Assembly: GCF_004359525.2 (NCBI RefSeq) | Contig: NZ_SCWC02000001.1 | Location: 434,001 to 498,000 of the forward strand | Direction: 5' to 3' | DNA from: Macrococcus equipercicus | Lineage (GTDB): Bacteria > Bacillota > Bacilli > Staphylococcales > Staphylococcaceae | Length of the DNA: 64,000 nt | Shown: positions 14,782-25,140 of the stretch, one piece after another | Layout of the letters: each line of letters starts with the position of its first letter | Position numbering within the stretch: the first letter of the stretch is position 1 | Notes under the pieces: generated by a model | Database searches by the model: none | Seen by the model: the letters and a program-made list of their open reading frames with translations, nothing else | What the model was told of the DNA's origin: nothing | Translations under genes and position numbers: made by a program

Positions 14782-16842
14782 TTAATAGACGTGCTTTAAA
14801 ATAACGCTCTCAAAAGGTTCCAGTGCATAGCAGTATGACTGCGTCGCTGACGATTGAGTCGTACTTAACACCATATCAAATACCCCTGCATGCGGCAGTT
14901 CAATCGTATAAGATTCAGGTGTCGGGTTGAACATGACAATGAATTCACATGATGTATCAAGCAGCCGGGCACCGAATACCGGCGGTGGACAGGCAAAGCT
15001 GATGATTTTTGATGTGATGTCCTGGTAATCTGTCATCCGGAACACGGTAAAGTCCTTCTTGAGGGCTACCGCTTTTTTGAACACTGCTATCTCCTTGTCA
15101 TAACGCTGACGTCTGCTCCAGTTCAGGCGATTCATATAGTCACCGAGATTATACGTGTTACCGTGACCATACTTTGTCCGGAAGAACTCCTGGCCTGCAT
15201 GGATGAACGGCACCCCCTGGCTCAGCAGAGTGAAAATAGTCGTCATCTGATGAAGCAGCAGCTTGTCCTCATCCGGACGGTCGACTGAGTAATATATACG
15301 GTCATATAACGTATGGTTATCGTGCACTTCGCTGTAATTGATAGTCTGCTGCACGTGCATATCATCATACTTTCCGGTGAACAGATTATACATCCGGTCA
15401 TTATATTTGCCGAAGCCGTTCATATAACCTGTATCTTCGATGTCAAAGTTATTGCCCTTCAGTGTATCTCTGAAGAAGTCATTAAAGAAATGAATATGAG
15501 GTACGAGATGGCCATTGGCAGGAACTGTTTTCTGCTCGTCTGCTAACGCTGTGTTTAAGTTCCATCCTTCACCGAGCAGCATGATGTTCGGGTGTCTTTC
15601 GTGCAGCGCTTCGTCAACTGTCTTCATCGTCTCCACATCAATGGCGCCCATTAAATCGAAACGGAAGCCGTCTACTTTATAGTAGTCAGCATAGTAGAGC
15701 AGGGAATCGATGATAAACTTGCGGGCCATCACACGCTCACTCGCAAAGTCATTACCGACACCTGTTCCGTTGCTGATTGAAAGATCATCGAAGTATCTGA
15801 AGTAATAACCGGGGACGAGCTTCTCAAATGAGGAGGTCAGTCTGTCAAAGACATGATTGAACACTACATCAAAAATAATGCCCATCCCGTGTCCGTGATA
15901 AGTCATGATAAGCTGCTTGAGTTCAAGCAGCCGTTGTTCCGGCTGCCCGGGTGCCTCGGAAAAGCTGCCGTCCGGTGTCTGGAAATGCACAGGGTCATAA
16001 CCCCAGTTATAATTAGCTGTAAATTTAACATCATCGACCCGGGCGAAATCATTGATAGGCAGCAGTTCAACGTGAGTGACTCCGAGTGCCGCGATGTAAT
16101 CGAGTCCTGTGCTGAAGCCGTCCGCAGTCGTTGTTCCGGCTTCAATCATCGCGCTGAATTTTCCGCGCTGATGCTCCGGAATACCACTGTTCGGGTGCAT
16201 GGAAAAGTCACGGACATGCACTTCATAAATAATGCTTTCCTCCTGCTTGATAGCCGGGACAGTATGACTGCTGAAGCCGTCCGGTTCAACTTCCGGATTG
16301 ACGACGACGCCTGACACTGCATTCAGAGCCAGTCCTTTCGCGTATGGATCGACCATGCGGCTGTATTCGTGATTTGTGACGACGCCGAATAAATATTCAG
16401 CAAGATGAAAATCACCGTGCAGCGTCACGGTCCAGTTGCCATCCTCATAAGTCATTGGATAAACACGTTCGCCGATAATGACATCGGCTGAGGCCGCAAC
16501 CGGCGACCATAAGGTGAAGGTCGTCGCCTCCGGATGATAAATGGCACCATAAGCTGTTCCTGGCTGCTGGAACTTCTCATCAAACGCTGCTGTCCTGACT
16601 ATCTGTCCGATATGGAGCGGATATTTCTCCTGTTGAAACTCAAGCCACCACGAGGCGTTCAAGGCGATGGACTGAGCAGTAGTAAAAGTAAATACATTTT
16701 CATGCTGACAGCTATATTTAACAGGAAGGGTTATCCCTTCACAGCTGATGACAGCATCATGAAAATACTGATCAGGCTGATCTACCGAATGATATGGCAG
16801 ATTGATTTCAGTGAAATGATCAATATAGCCGACATAAGTCAT
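14782..16842 (-). CDS. pulA: Type I pullulanase (glycogen debranching, GH13)
   Basis: 686 residues. The start at 16842 has AGGAGG (16849-16854) upstream; an ATG 17 codons earlier has no such site. The enzyme hydrolyses alpha-1,6 branches. An N-terminal carbohydrate-binding region and a CBM48-like segment (TTFTLWSPVAASADVII) precede the GH13 barrel. Barrel motifs are YNWGYDPVHFQTPDGSF (pullulanase signature), GFRFDLMGAID (nucleophile Asp), LLGEGWNL (acid/base Glu) and SEVHDNHTLYDRI. No signal peptide is seen, so it acts inside the cell on glycogen. It is divergent from glgB and leads a pulA-pgcA pair. Confidence 0.93.
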   Translation of the reverse strand: MTYVGYIDHFTEINLPYHSVDQPDQYFHDAVISCEGITLPVKYSCQHENVFTFTTAQSIALNASWWLEFQQEKYPLHIGQIVRTAAFDEKFQQPGTAYGAIYHPEATTFTLWSPVAASADVIIGERVYPMTYEDGNWTVTLHGDFHLAEYLFGVVTNHEYSRMVDPYAKGLALNAVSGVVVNPEVEPDGFSSHTVPAIKQEESIIYEVHVRDFSMHPNSGIPEHQRGKFSAMIEAGTTTADGFSTGLDYIAALGVTHVELLPINDFARVDDVKFTANYNWGYDPVHFQTPDGSFSEAPGQPEQRLLELKQLIMTYHGHGMGIIFDVVFNHVFDRLTSSFEKLVPGYYFRYFDDLSISNGTGVGNDFASERVMARKFIIDSLLYYADYYKVDGFRFDLMGAIDVETMKTVDEALHERHPNIMLLGEGWNLNTALADEQKTVPANGHLVPHIHFFNDFFRDTLKGNNFDIEDTGYMNGFGKYNDRMYNLFTGKYDDMHVQQTINYSEVHDNHTLYDRIYYSVDRPDEDKLLLHQMTTIFTLLSQGVPFIHAGQEFFRTKYGHGNTYNLGDYMNRLNWSRRQRYDKEIAVFKKAVALKKDFTVFRMTDYQDITSKIISFACPPPVFGARLLDTSCEFIVMFNPTPESYTIELPHAGVFDMVLSTTQSSATQSYCYALEPFESVILKHVY

Positions 16843-17073
16843 ATTTTGCCTCCTCTGCAGACTAGTTAAATTATAAACTGACAGCGCGTGCAATGCTATC
16901 AGTATTCCTTTATTCTCTAAATAAAATGAATATTCTATCTGTTAAATGTTATACTTCGTGATTAATTACAAGTACAATGATAAATGAAGCATAAAATAGC
17001 TTTTATGCATAATAATTAAGGGTATATATGACTATACATGCGCACGACTTAGTGTACGGGAAGGAATGATGAT
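16843..17073. promoter_or_regulatory. Divergent pulA / glgB control region
   Basis: This AT-rich 231-base gap lies between the two glycogen transcription units. An inverted repeat GCATAAAA-4-TTTTATGC spans 16989-17008. On the minus strand a -10 TATAAT complements 16870-16875, about 28 bases before pulA, but lacks a good -35. No clear glgB promoter or catabolite (cre) site could be assigned by eye. Confidence 0.45.
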
Positions 17074-19023
17074 ATGCAGGAAGTTTCTGAGTTAGACCAA
17101 TATTTATTTCATCAGGGCACTCACTATGAGGCTTATCAGTTTTTAGGTGCGCATTATTATTCTGAGCAGCAGATGACGACGTTCACTGTATGGGCGCCTA
17201 ACGCCCGGGCCGTCGCAGTTGCGACAGACAGCAACAGCTGGACCGGTGAAGGCTATGAACTCGAGCGGATTAATGAGCAGGGACTGTGGAGCGGAAGCTT
17301 CAGTATCGAGCCGGCAGTCACCTACAAATATGCAATTCATACTGACCAGGGCACACTGCTTAAGGCGGACCCTTACGGCAGATATGCTGAAGTCAGGCCG
17401 AGAACAGCGTCGGTTATCACGAAGCCGTCCACTTATGAGTGGCATGATGACGACTGGATGACTTCTAAGAGCAAAGGCAATCCGTATACTAGTGCCATCA
17501 ATATTTATGAGGTGCATCCCGGGACTTGGAAAAAGCATGACGTTGAATGGACAGCTGATATGACTGTCGACAGCTATACAGATGCCACTTATTATTCATA
17601 CCGCGAGATGGCGGAAGCGCTTGTACCATACGTCAAAGAGATGGGCTATACACATGTTGAGTTTCTGCCGCTGACGGAGCATCCATTTGACTTGTCCTGG
17701 GGTTATCAGGTGACCGGCTACTATGCACCGACATCGCGCTTCGGTACACCGGATGACTTCAAATATTTAGTGGACTGCTGTCACCAGGCGGGTATCGGCG
17801 TGCTCATGGACTGGGTGCCGGCTCATTTCTGTAAGGACGCCCACGGCTTAAGGCAGTTTGACGGTGCACCGCTGTATGAATACAGCGACCCGAAACGAGC
17901 GGATAAGAAAGGATGGGGGACACTAACCTTTGATTTCGGGCGCAATGAAGTGCAGAGTTTTCTCATCTCCAATGCCAACTTCTGGCTCCAGGAATTTCAT
18001 CTGGACGGCCTGAGAGTGGACGCGGTCCACAGTATGACCGATCTGAACTTTGAAAATCATACGCCTGAAGAGAAAATCTTTAATGAAGAAGGCACGAGTG
18101 AACATAAAGAAGCGGTTGCTTTCATCCGCAAGCTGAACACAGTTATTTTTGACTACCATCCTGAGGCTCTTGTGATGGCTGAAGATTCCTCCGACATACC
18201 GATGGTGACAGCGCCCGTCGATCAAGGCGGTCTTGGCTTCAACTTCAAATGGGATCTCGGATTTATGCATGATACGCTTGATTACTTTGAACTGGAACAG
18301 AGTGAACGGCGCCATCATCATCAACATTTAACATTTCCGATGATGTACCGTTATAATGAGAATTATGTACTGCCGTTTTCCCATGATGAAGTCGTCCATG
18401 GTAAACGGTCTATGCTGGATAAGATGCCGGGTGACCAGTGGCAGAAATTCGCCAATCTCCGGGCTTTATACGGCTATACAATGACTTATCCAGGTAAAAA
18501 GCTGCTCTTTATGGGAAGCGAACTGGGCCTGTACTCTGAATGGAAAGATAAAGAGCAGGTGGACTGGTTCATCCTCGACTATCCAATCCACCATAAGATG
18601 CAGACTTATGTGAAGGCGCTGAATCATCTCTATACGCAGTATCCTGAACTTTATGAGCTGGATTATGAGCCGGAAGGGTTCAGCTGGATAGACGTTGATA
18701 ATGCTGAACAGTCGATTATCAGCTATGTAAGAACAAGTAAGAGTGGACGGCAGCTGGTCATCGTCCTGAATTTCACCGGCGAGGTTCATTATGATTATGT
18801 GCTCGGCGTACCCGCTGCCGGGAGCTACCAGGAAATCTTCAATTCTGACCGTGAGGAATACGGCGGCTCCAATCAAGTAGTGGAAGATATACTCTATTCA
18901 GATAAAGCAGCCGTAAATGGGTATAATAATAGTATTAAAACGAAGCTTCCGCCGTTTGGCATGGCGATTTATCAGAAGCTCGAGGAAACACCAAAAAATA
19001 AACTTATTGCTGGAGGAATATAA
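17074..19023 (+). CDS. glgB: 1,4-alpha-glucan branching enzyme
   Basis: 649-residue GH13 enzyme that introduces alpha-1,6 branches into glycogen. The N-terminal CBM48 ([20 protein letters not shown]) is near residue 32. Catalytic barrel motifs are [18 protein letters not shown] (nucleophile Asp), [10 protein letters not shown] (acid/base Glu) and [14 protein letters not shown], followed by the usual C-terminal beta domain. GGAAGG precedes the ATG. First gene of glgBCDAP, the same order as the B. subtilis operon. Confidence 0.96.
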   Translation: MQEVSELDQYLFHQGTHYEAYQFLGAHYYSEQQMTTFTVWAPNARAVAVATDSNSWTGEGYELERINEQGLWSGSFSIEPAVTYKYAIHTDQGTLLKADPYGRYAEVRPRTASVITKPSTYEWHDDDWMTSKSKGNPYTSAINIYEVHPGTWKKHDVEWTADMTVDSYTDATYYSYREMAEALVPYVKEMGYTHVEFLPLTEHPFDLSWGYQVTGYYAPTSRFGTPDDFKYLVDCCHQAGIGVLMDWVPAHFCKDAHGLRQFDGAPLYEYSDPKRADKKGWGTLTFDFGRNEVQSFLISNANFWLQEFHLDGLRVDAVHSMTDLNFENHTPEEKIFNEEGTSEHKEAVAFIRKLNTVIFDYHPEALVMAEDSSDIPMVTAPVDQGGLGFNFKWDLGFMHDTLDYFELEQSERRHHHQHLTFPMMYRYNENYVLPFSHDEVVHGKRSMLDKMPGDQWQKFANLRALYGYTMTYPGKKLLFMGSELGLYSEWKDKEQVDWFILDYPIHHKMQTYVKALNHLYTQYPELYELDYEPEGFSWIDVDNAEQSIISYVRTSKSGRQLVIVLNFTGEVHYDYVLGVPAAGSYQEIFNSDREEYGGSNQVVEDILYSDKAAVNGYNNSIKTKLPPFGMAIYQKLEETPKNKLIAGGI

Positions 19024-19024
19024 G

Positions 19025-20173
19025 ATGAGCACAGAAGTAGTTGGAATGTTGTTGGCAGGCGGTAAAGGAACACGATTAGGACAGCTGACAAAGGAGATCG
19101 CTAAGCCTGCAGTGCCGTTCGGCGGTAAATATCGGATCATCGATTTCACGCTGAGCAATTTATCTAATTCAGATATCAGTACGGTCGGCGTACTCGTGCA
19201 ATATGCGCCGTTAATGCTAAACCGCCATATCGGTATGGGAAAACCTTGGGGACTGGATAAGCAGGACGGCGGCGTCACAGTGCTCGCACCGTTCGCCAAT
19301 CAGACAGGTGCTTCATGGTTCGAAGGCACAGCAGATGCGATCACGAAAAATATTCACTTCATCGACCAGTATGACCCGGAATACTTGCTGATTTTGTCAG
19401 GTGACCATATTTATCAGATGGACTATCAGGCGATGCTTGATTTCCATAAAGAACAGCAGTCCGATGCGACGATCTCTGTCATCGAAGTGCCGATTGAAGA
19501 GGCGTCACGTTTCGGTATTTTGAACACAGAAGACGACTTAAAGATTTATGAGTTTGACGAGAAGCCGAAAGAGCCGAAAAACAATCTGGCCTCTATGGGC
19601 ATTTATATTTTCAACTGGAAAGTGCTCCGTGAGTACTTGCTGAAAGATGAGCAGGATACGACTTCAGAGCATGACTTCGGCAATGACATCATTCCGAAAA
19701 TGCTCGCTGATGATAAACGCCTGTATGCCTATCGCTTCGATGGTTACTGGAAAGACGTCGGTACTATCCAGTCATACTGGGAGGCGAATATGGATCTGCT
19801 GGAAGAAGACTTAGCTGAGCTGCTGAACAGCAAAACGTGGCCGACTTATTCTCATGAAGCGAATCTGCCGCCGCAGTTCATCGGCCGCACAGCAAATATT
19901 ACGAATTCTCTTGTCTGCCCGGGTTCTTTCATCTTCGGTGAAGTCACGCGCTCTGTATTGTTTAGTGAAGTGACAGTTGAAGAAGGTGCTAAAATTACAG
20001 AATCCATCATTCACCCGAGAGCGGTCATCGGTAAACAGGCAGTAATCAACAAAGCGATCATCATGGAAGGCCTCACTATTCCTGACCATGCTGTCGTGGA
20101 TGGGTCGACAGCAGAGGAGCCGATTGTCGTGGGTCCTGAAAATATTAATGATTTTATGAGTGGAGGTAAATAA
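19025..20173 (+). CDS. glgC: Glucose-1-phosphate adenylyltransferase (ADP-glucose pyrophosphorylase), catalytic subunit
   Basis: 382 residues from the ATG at 19025, behind GGAGG (19012-19016); a longer frame reading back into glgB is spurious. It makes ADP-glucose from glucose-1-P and ATP. The nucleotide loop [20 protein letters not shown] is near residue 10, the substrate loop [11 protein letters not shown] near 100, and [11 protein letters not shown] near 120. A left-handed beta-helix forms the C-terminus. It starts one base after the glgB stop codon and works with GlgD. Confidence 0.96.
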   Translation: MSTEVVGMLLAGGKGTRLGQLTKEIAKPAVPFGGKYRIIDFTLSNLSNSDISTVGVLVQYAPLMLNRHIGMGKPWGLDKQDGGVTVLAPFANQTGASWFEGTADAITKNIHFIDQYDPEYLLILSGDHIYQMDYQAMLDFHKEQQSDATISVIEVPIEEASRFGILNTEDDLKIYEFDEKPKEPKNNLASMGIYIFNWKVLREYLLKDEQDTTSEHDFGNDIIPKMLADDKRLYAYRFDGYWKDVGTIQSYWEANMDLLEEDLAELLNSKTWPTYSHEANLPPQFIGRTANITNSLVCPGSFIFGEVTRSVLFSEVTVEEGAKITESIIHPRAVIGKQAVINKAIIMEGLTIPDHAVVDGSTAEEPIVVGPENINDFMSGGK

Positions 20174-20175
20174 AT

Positions 20176-21279
20176 ATGCGTTCTTTAATGGGATTAATCA
20201 ACTTAGCGAATGAACATGACTTTCTGGAAGAACTGACTTACTTCAGAAACGGGGCGAGTGTCCCGTTCGCCGGGCGTTATCGGATCATCGACTTCGCCAT
20301 TTCCAATATGGTGAATACTGGAGCAGACGAAATCGGTATATTTACCAATCAAAAGTACCGTGCGCTGATGGACCATCTTGAAAACGGGGATAACTTCGGG
20401 CTTGATGACCGAAACTCCCGCTTGTTCGTGCTGCCGCCTGACTGGCATGACCCGACGGACATTTCACGGGGAGACTTAAGACATTTCCATAATAACCGGG
20501 ATTACTTCAACCGTTCCAATGCGACCGACGTCATGATTGCCGGCTCACAGTTCATCTGTAACACGGACTTTAAGGAAGCGCTGAGACAGCACGAAGAAAC
20601 CGGGGCGGATGTCACGCTGATCACAGAACAGCGAGAGACGCTTGAAGACATGCACCAGCCGCTCCTGCGTATTAATGATGAAGAAGGACGCGTCGTCTTT
20701 TTGAATCATGACCAGGAGAATAAGCATATTTTTACCGGCACTTATATCATCAAAAAAGATAAGCTGCTTGAAATCGTTGATTACTGCATCCAGAACTATA
20801 AGGATAACTTCTTTATTCAGGGCATTCAGGAACGACTGGATCAGCTCAGCGTCAGATTCTTTGATATCCACGAAAGAACGATGTATGTCAATTCATTGAA
20901 GGCATTCTATCACAGCAACATGTCCATCCTTGATCCGACGGTTTACAAAGATATTTTCCTGCAAGCGCAGCGTATTCGTACGAAAACATCCAATCAGCCG
21001 CCTGCTAAATATTTGAATGACTGCATCGTCAAAGATTCAACCGTAGCTAACGGCTGTCTCATTGAAGGTGAAGTAGAGCATTCCATCCTTTACCGCGGCG
21101 TCAAAATCGCAAAAGGTGCGGTCGTCAAAAATTCCATCATTATGTCGAACTGCCGAATTGGTGAGAACGCCATTATCGAAAATGTCATTCTTGATAAAGA
21201 TGTCAGTGTCAGCGATAATCAACGTCTCATTGGTTCATCGGATAAACCATTTGTTGTTGCAAAACGACAGACCATCTAA
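20176..21279 (+). CDS. glgD: GlgD, non-canonical ADP-glucose pyrophosphorylase subunit
   Basis: 367 residues, homologous to GlgC. It keeps the fold (FAGRYRIIDFAISNMVN) and the C-terminal hexapeptide repeats but lacks the GGKGTRL nucleotide loop, starting instead MRSLMGLINLANEHDFLEEL. This is the Firmicute pattern, where GlgD is regulatory or an activity booster of a GlgC/GlgD hetero-oligomer. Two bases separate it from glgC, which fits a stoichiometric partner. Confidence 0.94.
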   Translation: MRSLMGLINLANEHDFLEELTYFRNGASVPFAGRYRIIDFAISNMVNTGADEIGIFTNQKYRALMDHLENGDNFGLDDRNSRLFVLPPDWHDPTDISRGDLRHFHNNRDYFNRSNATDVMIAGSQFICNTDFKEALRQHEETGADVTLITEQRETLEDMHQPLLRINDEEGRVVFLNHDQENKHIFTGTYIIKKDKLLEIVDYCIQNYKDNFFIQGIQERLDQLSVRFFDIHERTMYVNSLKAFYHSNMSILDPTVYKDIFLQAQRIRTKTSNQPPAKYLNDCIVKDSTVANGCLIEGEVEHSILYRGVKIAKGAVVKNSIIMSNCRIGENAIIENVILDKDVSVSDNQRLIGSSDKPFVVAKRQTI

Positions 21280-21295
21280 TACGAGGTAAACAATC

Positions 21296-22696
21296 ATGAA
21301 AAAAATACTATATGTGGCGTCTGAATGTACACCATTTTTCAAATCGGGAGGGCTCGCTGATGTCATCGGCAGCCTCCCGCAATATTTAAACAAGACTAAA
21401 AAATGTGAAGTCCGCGTCATTCTGCCGCTCTACAAGCAGCTGAAAGAAGCGTTCCGCGAACAGCTGACAGAAGTCATGATCTATACGACGGAAGTGGGCT
21501 GGCGGCAGCAGTATACCGGCATCTATGAAATGGTCTACGAAGGGGTTCACTACTACTTTGTGGATAATGAATACTACTTCAACAGGGAAAGTCTGTACGG
21601 CTATATTGATGACGGCGAACGATTTATTTATTTCTCGAATGCAGTCATCGAATTCATCTACCGCGGGGATTTCAAGCCGGATGTGCTGCACGGCCACGAC
21701 TGGCAGGCAGCAGCGGCCGTCGCCATCTGCAACATCAAGAAGCCGGTGCCGGGTATCCGGACGGTATTCACTATTCACAACATTTTATATCAGGGCTGGC
21801 TCATGCACAGTGCATTTGAAGAGCTGCTGAATCTTGACCGCATTCACTTTGCGGGATTTGAGTGGGGCGGCATGCTCAACTTGATGAAAGCGGGCATTTT
21901 CCACGCTGATAAAATTACGACAGTCTCACCGACCTATGCGGAAGAGATCAAGATGGATTATTACGGCGAAGGGCTGCAGTGGATGCTGCAGCAGAGAAAT
22001 GCTGACGTCCTCGGTATCGTCAATGGAATCAACGTGGACGACTACAACCCGATGAAAGACCCGAATATCCCGGTGAGCTATAAAACATCCCTGCCGAAAA
22101 AACGCGAGAACAAAAAGGCGCTGCAGCAGGAAATCGGTCTGCCGGTTGATGCTGATGTACCGATGTTTTCCATCATCACCCGGATGGTGGAACAAAAAGG
22201 ACTGCACCTTGTGATGGCGATTCTGGAAGAGTTCGTTCAGCAGCATGTCCAGATCGTCGTCCTTGGCAACGGGCTGTATGAATTTGAATCCTACTTCAAT
22301 GAGCTGCAGCGTAAATATCCGGAGAAAGTGCAGGTGACCATCGGTTTTGATGAAGGGTTCTCCCGCAGAATTTATGCGGCCAGTGATTTCTTCATCATGC
22401 CGTCACTCTTTGAGCCGTGCGGTCTGTCACAATTAATCGCGCTGCAGTATAAGGCGATACCGATTGTCAGAGAAACAGGCGGCCTGAAAGATACGGTCAT
22501 TCCTTATAACATCTACAGCGGCATCGGCACAGGTCTTACCTTTGCCAATTACAACGCACATGAACTGTTAAGCAAGTTAAATGAAGCGGTGCGTCTATAC
22601 CGTGATCCTGAGAACTACAAGTTATTGCTCAAAAATATTTCAAAAGTCAATAATAGCTGGGCTAAATCTGCAGCACAATACTTAGCAATCTATTAA
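21296..22696 (+). CDS. glgA: Glycogen (starch) synthase, GT5
   Basis: 466 residues. It transfers glucose from ADP-glucose to growing alpha-1,4 chains. The N-terminal KSGGLADVIGSLPQYL (KxGGL, ADP-glucose binding) is at about residues 18-33, DVLHGHDWQAAAAV is near 127, and the C-terminal GT-B motif FEPCGLSQLIALQYKAIPIVRETGGLKDT contains the conserved Glu. It lies between glgD and glgP with short gaps. Confidence 0.96.
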   Translation: MKKILYVASECTPFFKSGGLADVIGSLPQYLNKTKKCEVRVILPLYKQLKEAFREQLTEVMIYTTEVGWRQQYTGIYEMVYEGVHYYFVDNEYYFNRESLYGYIDDGERFIYFSNAVIEFIYRGDFKPDVLHGHDWQAAAAVAICNIKKPVPGIRTVFTIHNILYQGWLMHSAFEELLNLDRIHFAGFEWGGMLNLMKAGIFHADKITTVSPTYAEEIKMDYYGEGLQWMLQQRNADVLGIVNGINVDDYNPMKDPNIPVSYKTSLPKKRENKKALQQEIGLPVDADVPMFSIITRMVEQKGLHLVMAILEEFVQQHVQIVVLGNGLYEFESYFNELQRKYPEKVQVTIGFDEGFSRRIYAASDFFIMPSLFEPCGLSQLIALQYKAIPIVRETGGLKDTVIPYNIYSGIGTGLTFANYNAHELLSKLNEAVRLYRDPENYKLLLKNISKVNNSWAKSAAQYLAIY

Positions 22697-22708
22697 GGGG
22701 CGGTAATC

Positions 22709-25102
22709 GTGAGAACATATACAAAATATGAATTCCTTGATCTTCTTGAAGATAAACTCCGCAAACAGCGGATGACGACAGTAGACGATGCGACAGACAA
22801 GGATCTATTTTATGCGATAGCTGCTATTATCAATGATGAAGTCCGTCAGGCAGGCCTTGAGACAGTGAAGCGCTATAGACAGAATAAAGAACGGCAGGTG
22901 TCGTATTTATCGCTTGAATTTTTGATCGGTCGTCTCATTGAAAGCAACTTAGTTAATACAGGGTTTAAAGCGGTGTGTGACGAAGTGCTGACGGACCTTG
23001 GCCGTAGTCCGAGAGCTGTCTATCATGAAGAAGAGGATGCGGCACTTGGTAACGGGGGACTCGGCCGGCTGGCAGCCTGCTTCCTCGATTCCGTTGCAAG
23101 CCTTGGTCTTGCAGGGAATGGCTTTGGTATACGTTACCGCTACGGTTTGTTTGAACAGCATATCGCTGAGGGCCATCAGATTGAGCTGCCGGACAACTGG
23201 CTGAAAGAACCTTATCCATGGGAGACGCGGAGAGCGGAAGAGGCAGTGACAGTGAACTTCGGCGGGTCAGTCGATTATATCACTGATGACGACGGCAACT
23301 ATGTCTTCACTGTCACCAATCCGCAGAAAGTGACAGCAGTCCCTTATGATGTCAGTATTGTCGGCTATCGTAATGACGTCGTCAATAACTTAAGGCTCTT
23401 TAAAGCAGAAGCAGCTGATCATCTCGAGAACGCGACATATAACAGCCGGCTTGACGAAATGAATGCTATCGATCAAATATCAGCTGTGCTGTATCCAGAT
23501 GATAACAGTGAGGACGGCAAACTGCTGCGACTCAAACAGCAGTACTTCCTTGTGTCAGCGACCATCCAGACGCTTGTTAAGCGGTTCAAGCAGACATTCG
23601 GAGTGCCGCTGACACAGTTTCACGACAAAAATGTCATTCAGATCAACGACACTCATCCGACGCTCGGCATTCCGGAGTTGATGAGAGTGCTGATGGATGA
23701 AGAAGGTCTCGACTGGGATGCGGCCTGGCATGTGACGACACAGACATTTGCCTACACCAACCATACCATTATGCAGGAGGCACTTGAAAAGTGGTCTTAT
23801 GATCTGATTAGACAGCTCAATCCACGCGTGCTGATGATTATCGAAGAGATCAACAGAAGGTTCTGTGAAGACAAGCCGACTGAAGATATAGAAGAGATCG
23901 CCATCATCAGTGACGGTCTTGTTCATATGAGCAGGCTTGCGATCGTCGGCAGCTTCAGCGTCAATGGTGTGGCGGCGCTTCACAGCGAGATCATCAAGAA
24001 CTATACATTCAATGCCTTCTACCGCTTGACGCCTGACAAATTCAACAACAAGACAAACGGCATCACGCATCGTCGCTGGCTGCAAAACGCCAATCCTGAA
24101 CTCAGCCGGCTGATCACTGAACGCATCGGTGATACATGGGTCACACATCCGGAGCAGCTTGAACAGCTCATGAATTATACGGATGATGTGGAGTTTCTGG
24201 AGCAGCTGCATGCAGTGAAATTCAGCAACAAGCAGCGTCTGAAAGCCCTTATCTTTGAGCAGACAGGGATAACAGTCGATGAAAACTCGATTTTCGATGT
24301 GCAGATTAAACGGCTGCATGAGTATAAGCGGCAGCTGCTGAACGTGTTTCATATGATGTATCTCTACAATACGATTAAAGACAATCCGGCGATTAATATG
24401 CAGCCGAGAACGTTTATCTTCGGTGCCAAGGCCGCACCGGGTTATAAGCGGGCGAAAGAAATCATCCGTCTGATTCATGCAGTGGCTGACACTGTCAATG
24501 CGGATCCGGCTGTCGGCAGCCGGATGAAAGTCGTGTTTTTAGAGAACTATAATGTCAGCCTTGCTGAAGACATCATACCGGCGGCGGACATTTCTGAACA
24601 GATTTCAACTGCTTCGATGGAGGCTTCAGGTACAGGTAATATGAAGATGATGATGAACGGTGCTGTGACGTTAGGTACAATGGACGGGGCGAATGTGGAG
24701 ATTGATGAGCGCGTCGGCAGAGATAACATCATCATTTTCGGGCTGTCATCTGATGACGTCATTGGCTACCAGCATAACGGCGGCTACAATGCACGGGATG
24801 TCTATACAAACGACGACCGTGTCAAAAGAGTGATGGACCAGCTGATCGATGATACATTTAACCACGGTAAGTCATTTGATGATTTATATTATCATCTGCT
24901 GAAAGATAATGATCCTTACTTCGTCCTTGAGGATTTCACCGCGTATGTCGAAGCACAGGAACGTGCCGCAGCGCTTTATCAGGATAAGAAAACATGGCAG
25001 CGGATGAGCCTTGTCAATATTGCACAGTCCGGCCGGTTCTCAAGTGACCGGACTATTAAAGAGTACAATCAGGATATTTGGAAGCTACACAACAACCAAT
25101 AA
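22709..25102 (+). CDS. glgP: Glycogen phosphorylase
   Basis: 797-residue GT35 enzyme releasing glucose-1-P from glycogen ends. The pyridoxal-phosphate region EASGTGNMKMMMNGAVTLGT near residues 632-651 contains the Schiff-base Lys, and ALGNGGLGRLAACFLDS is near 110. The start is GTG at 22709, 8 bases after AAGGGG. As last gene of the operon it puts synthesis and breakdown on one transcript. Its product feeds PgcA encoded nearby. Confidence 0.95.
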   Translation: MRTYTKYEFLDLLEDKLRKQRMTTVDDATDKDLFYAIAAIINDEVRQAGLETVKRYRQNKERQVSYLSLEFLIGRLIESNLVNTGFKAVCDEVLTDLGRSPRAVYHEEEDAALGNGGLGRLAACFLDSVASLGLAGNGFGIRYRYGLFEQHIAEGHQIELPDNWLKEPYPWETRRAEEAVTVNFGGSVDYITDDDGNYVFTVTNPQKVTAVPYDVSIVGYRNDVVNNLRLFKAEAADHLENATYNSRLDEMNAIDQISAVLYPDDNSEDGKLLRLKQQYFLVSATIQTLVKRFKQTFGVPLTQFHDKNVIQINDTHPTLGIPELMRVLMDEEGLDWDAAWHVTTQTFAYTNHTIMQEALEKWSYDLIRQLNPRVLMIIEEINRRFCEDKPTEDIEEIAIISDGLVHMSRLAIVGSFSVNGVAALHSEIIKNYTFNAFYRLTPDKFNNKTNGITHRRWLQNANPELSRLITERIGDTWVTHPEQLEQLMNYTDDVEFLEQLHAVKFSNKQRLKALIFEQTGITVDENSIFDVQIKRLHEYKRQLLNVFHMMYLYNTIKDNPAINMQPRTFIFGAKAAPGYKRAKEIIRLIHAVADTVNADPAVGSRMKVVFLENYNVSLAEDIIPAADISEQISTASMEASGTGNMKMMMNGAVTLGTMDGANVEIDERVGRDNIIIFGLSSDDVIGYQHNGGYNARDVYTNDDRVKRVMDQLIDDTFNHGKSFDDLYYHLLKDNDPYFVLEDFTAYVEAQERAAALYQDKKTWQRMSLVNIAQSGRFSSDRTIKEYNQDIWKLHNNQ

Positions 25103-25128
25103 AAAAGAAGCCGGCCGGCTTCTTTTTT
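25101..25128. terminator. Bidirectional terminator between glgP and rqcH
   Basis: A perfect GC-rich palindrome, AAGAAGCCGGCCGGCTTCTT (25105-25124), is flanked by A and T runs. It ends both the glg operon and the leftward rqcH gene. Confidence 0.87.
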
Positions 25129-25140
25129 TGTCTGATTCAC

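Noticed and set aside
16843-17073. Catabolite control (cre) site between pulA and glgB
   Set aside because: No stretch fits the TGWAANCGNTNWCA pattern convincingly by eye.
23555-24478. 307-codon open frame on the minus strand inside glgP
   Set aside because: It lies wholly antisense to glycogen phosphorylase, whose motifs are intact; the His/Cys/Phe-rich product matches nothing I recognise and reflects codon bias of the real gene.
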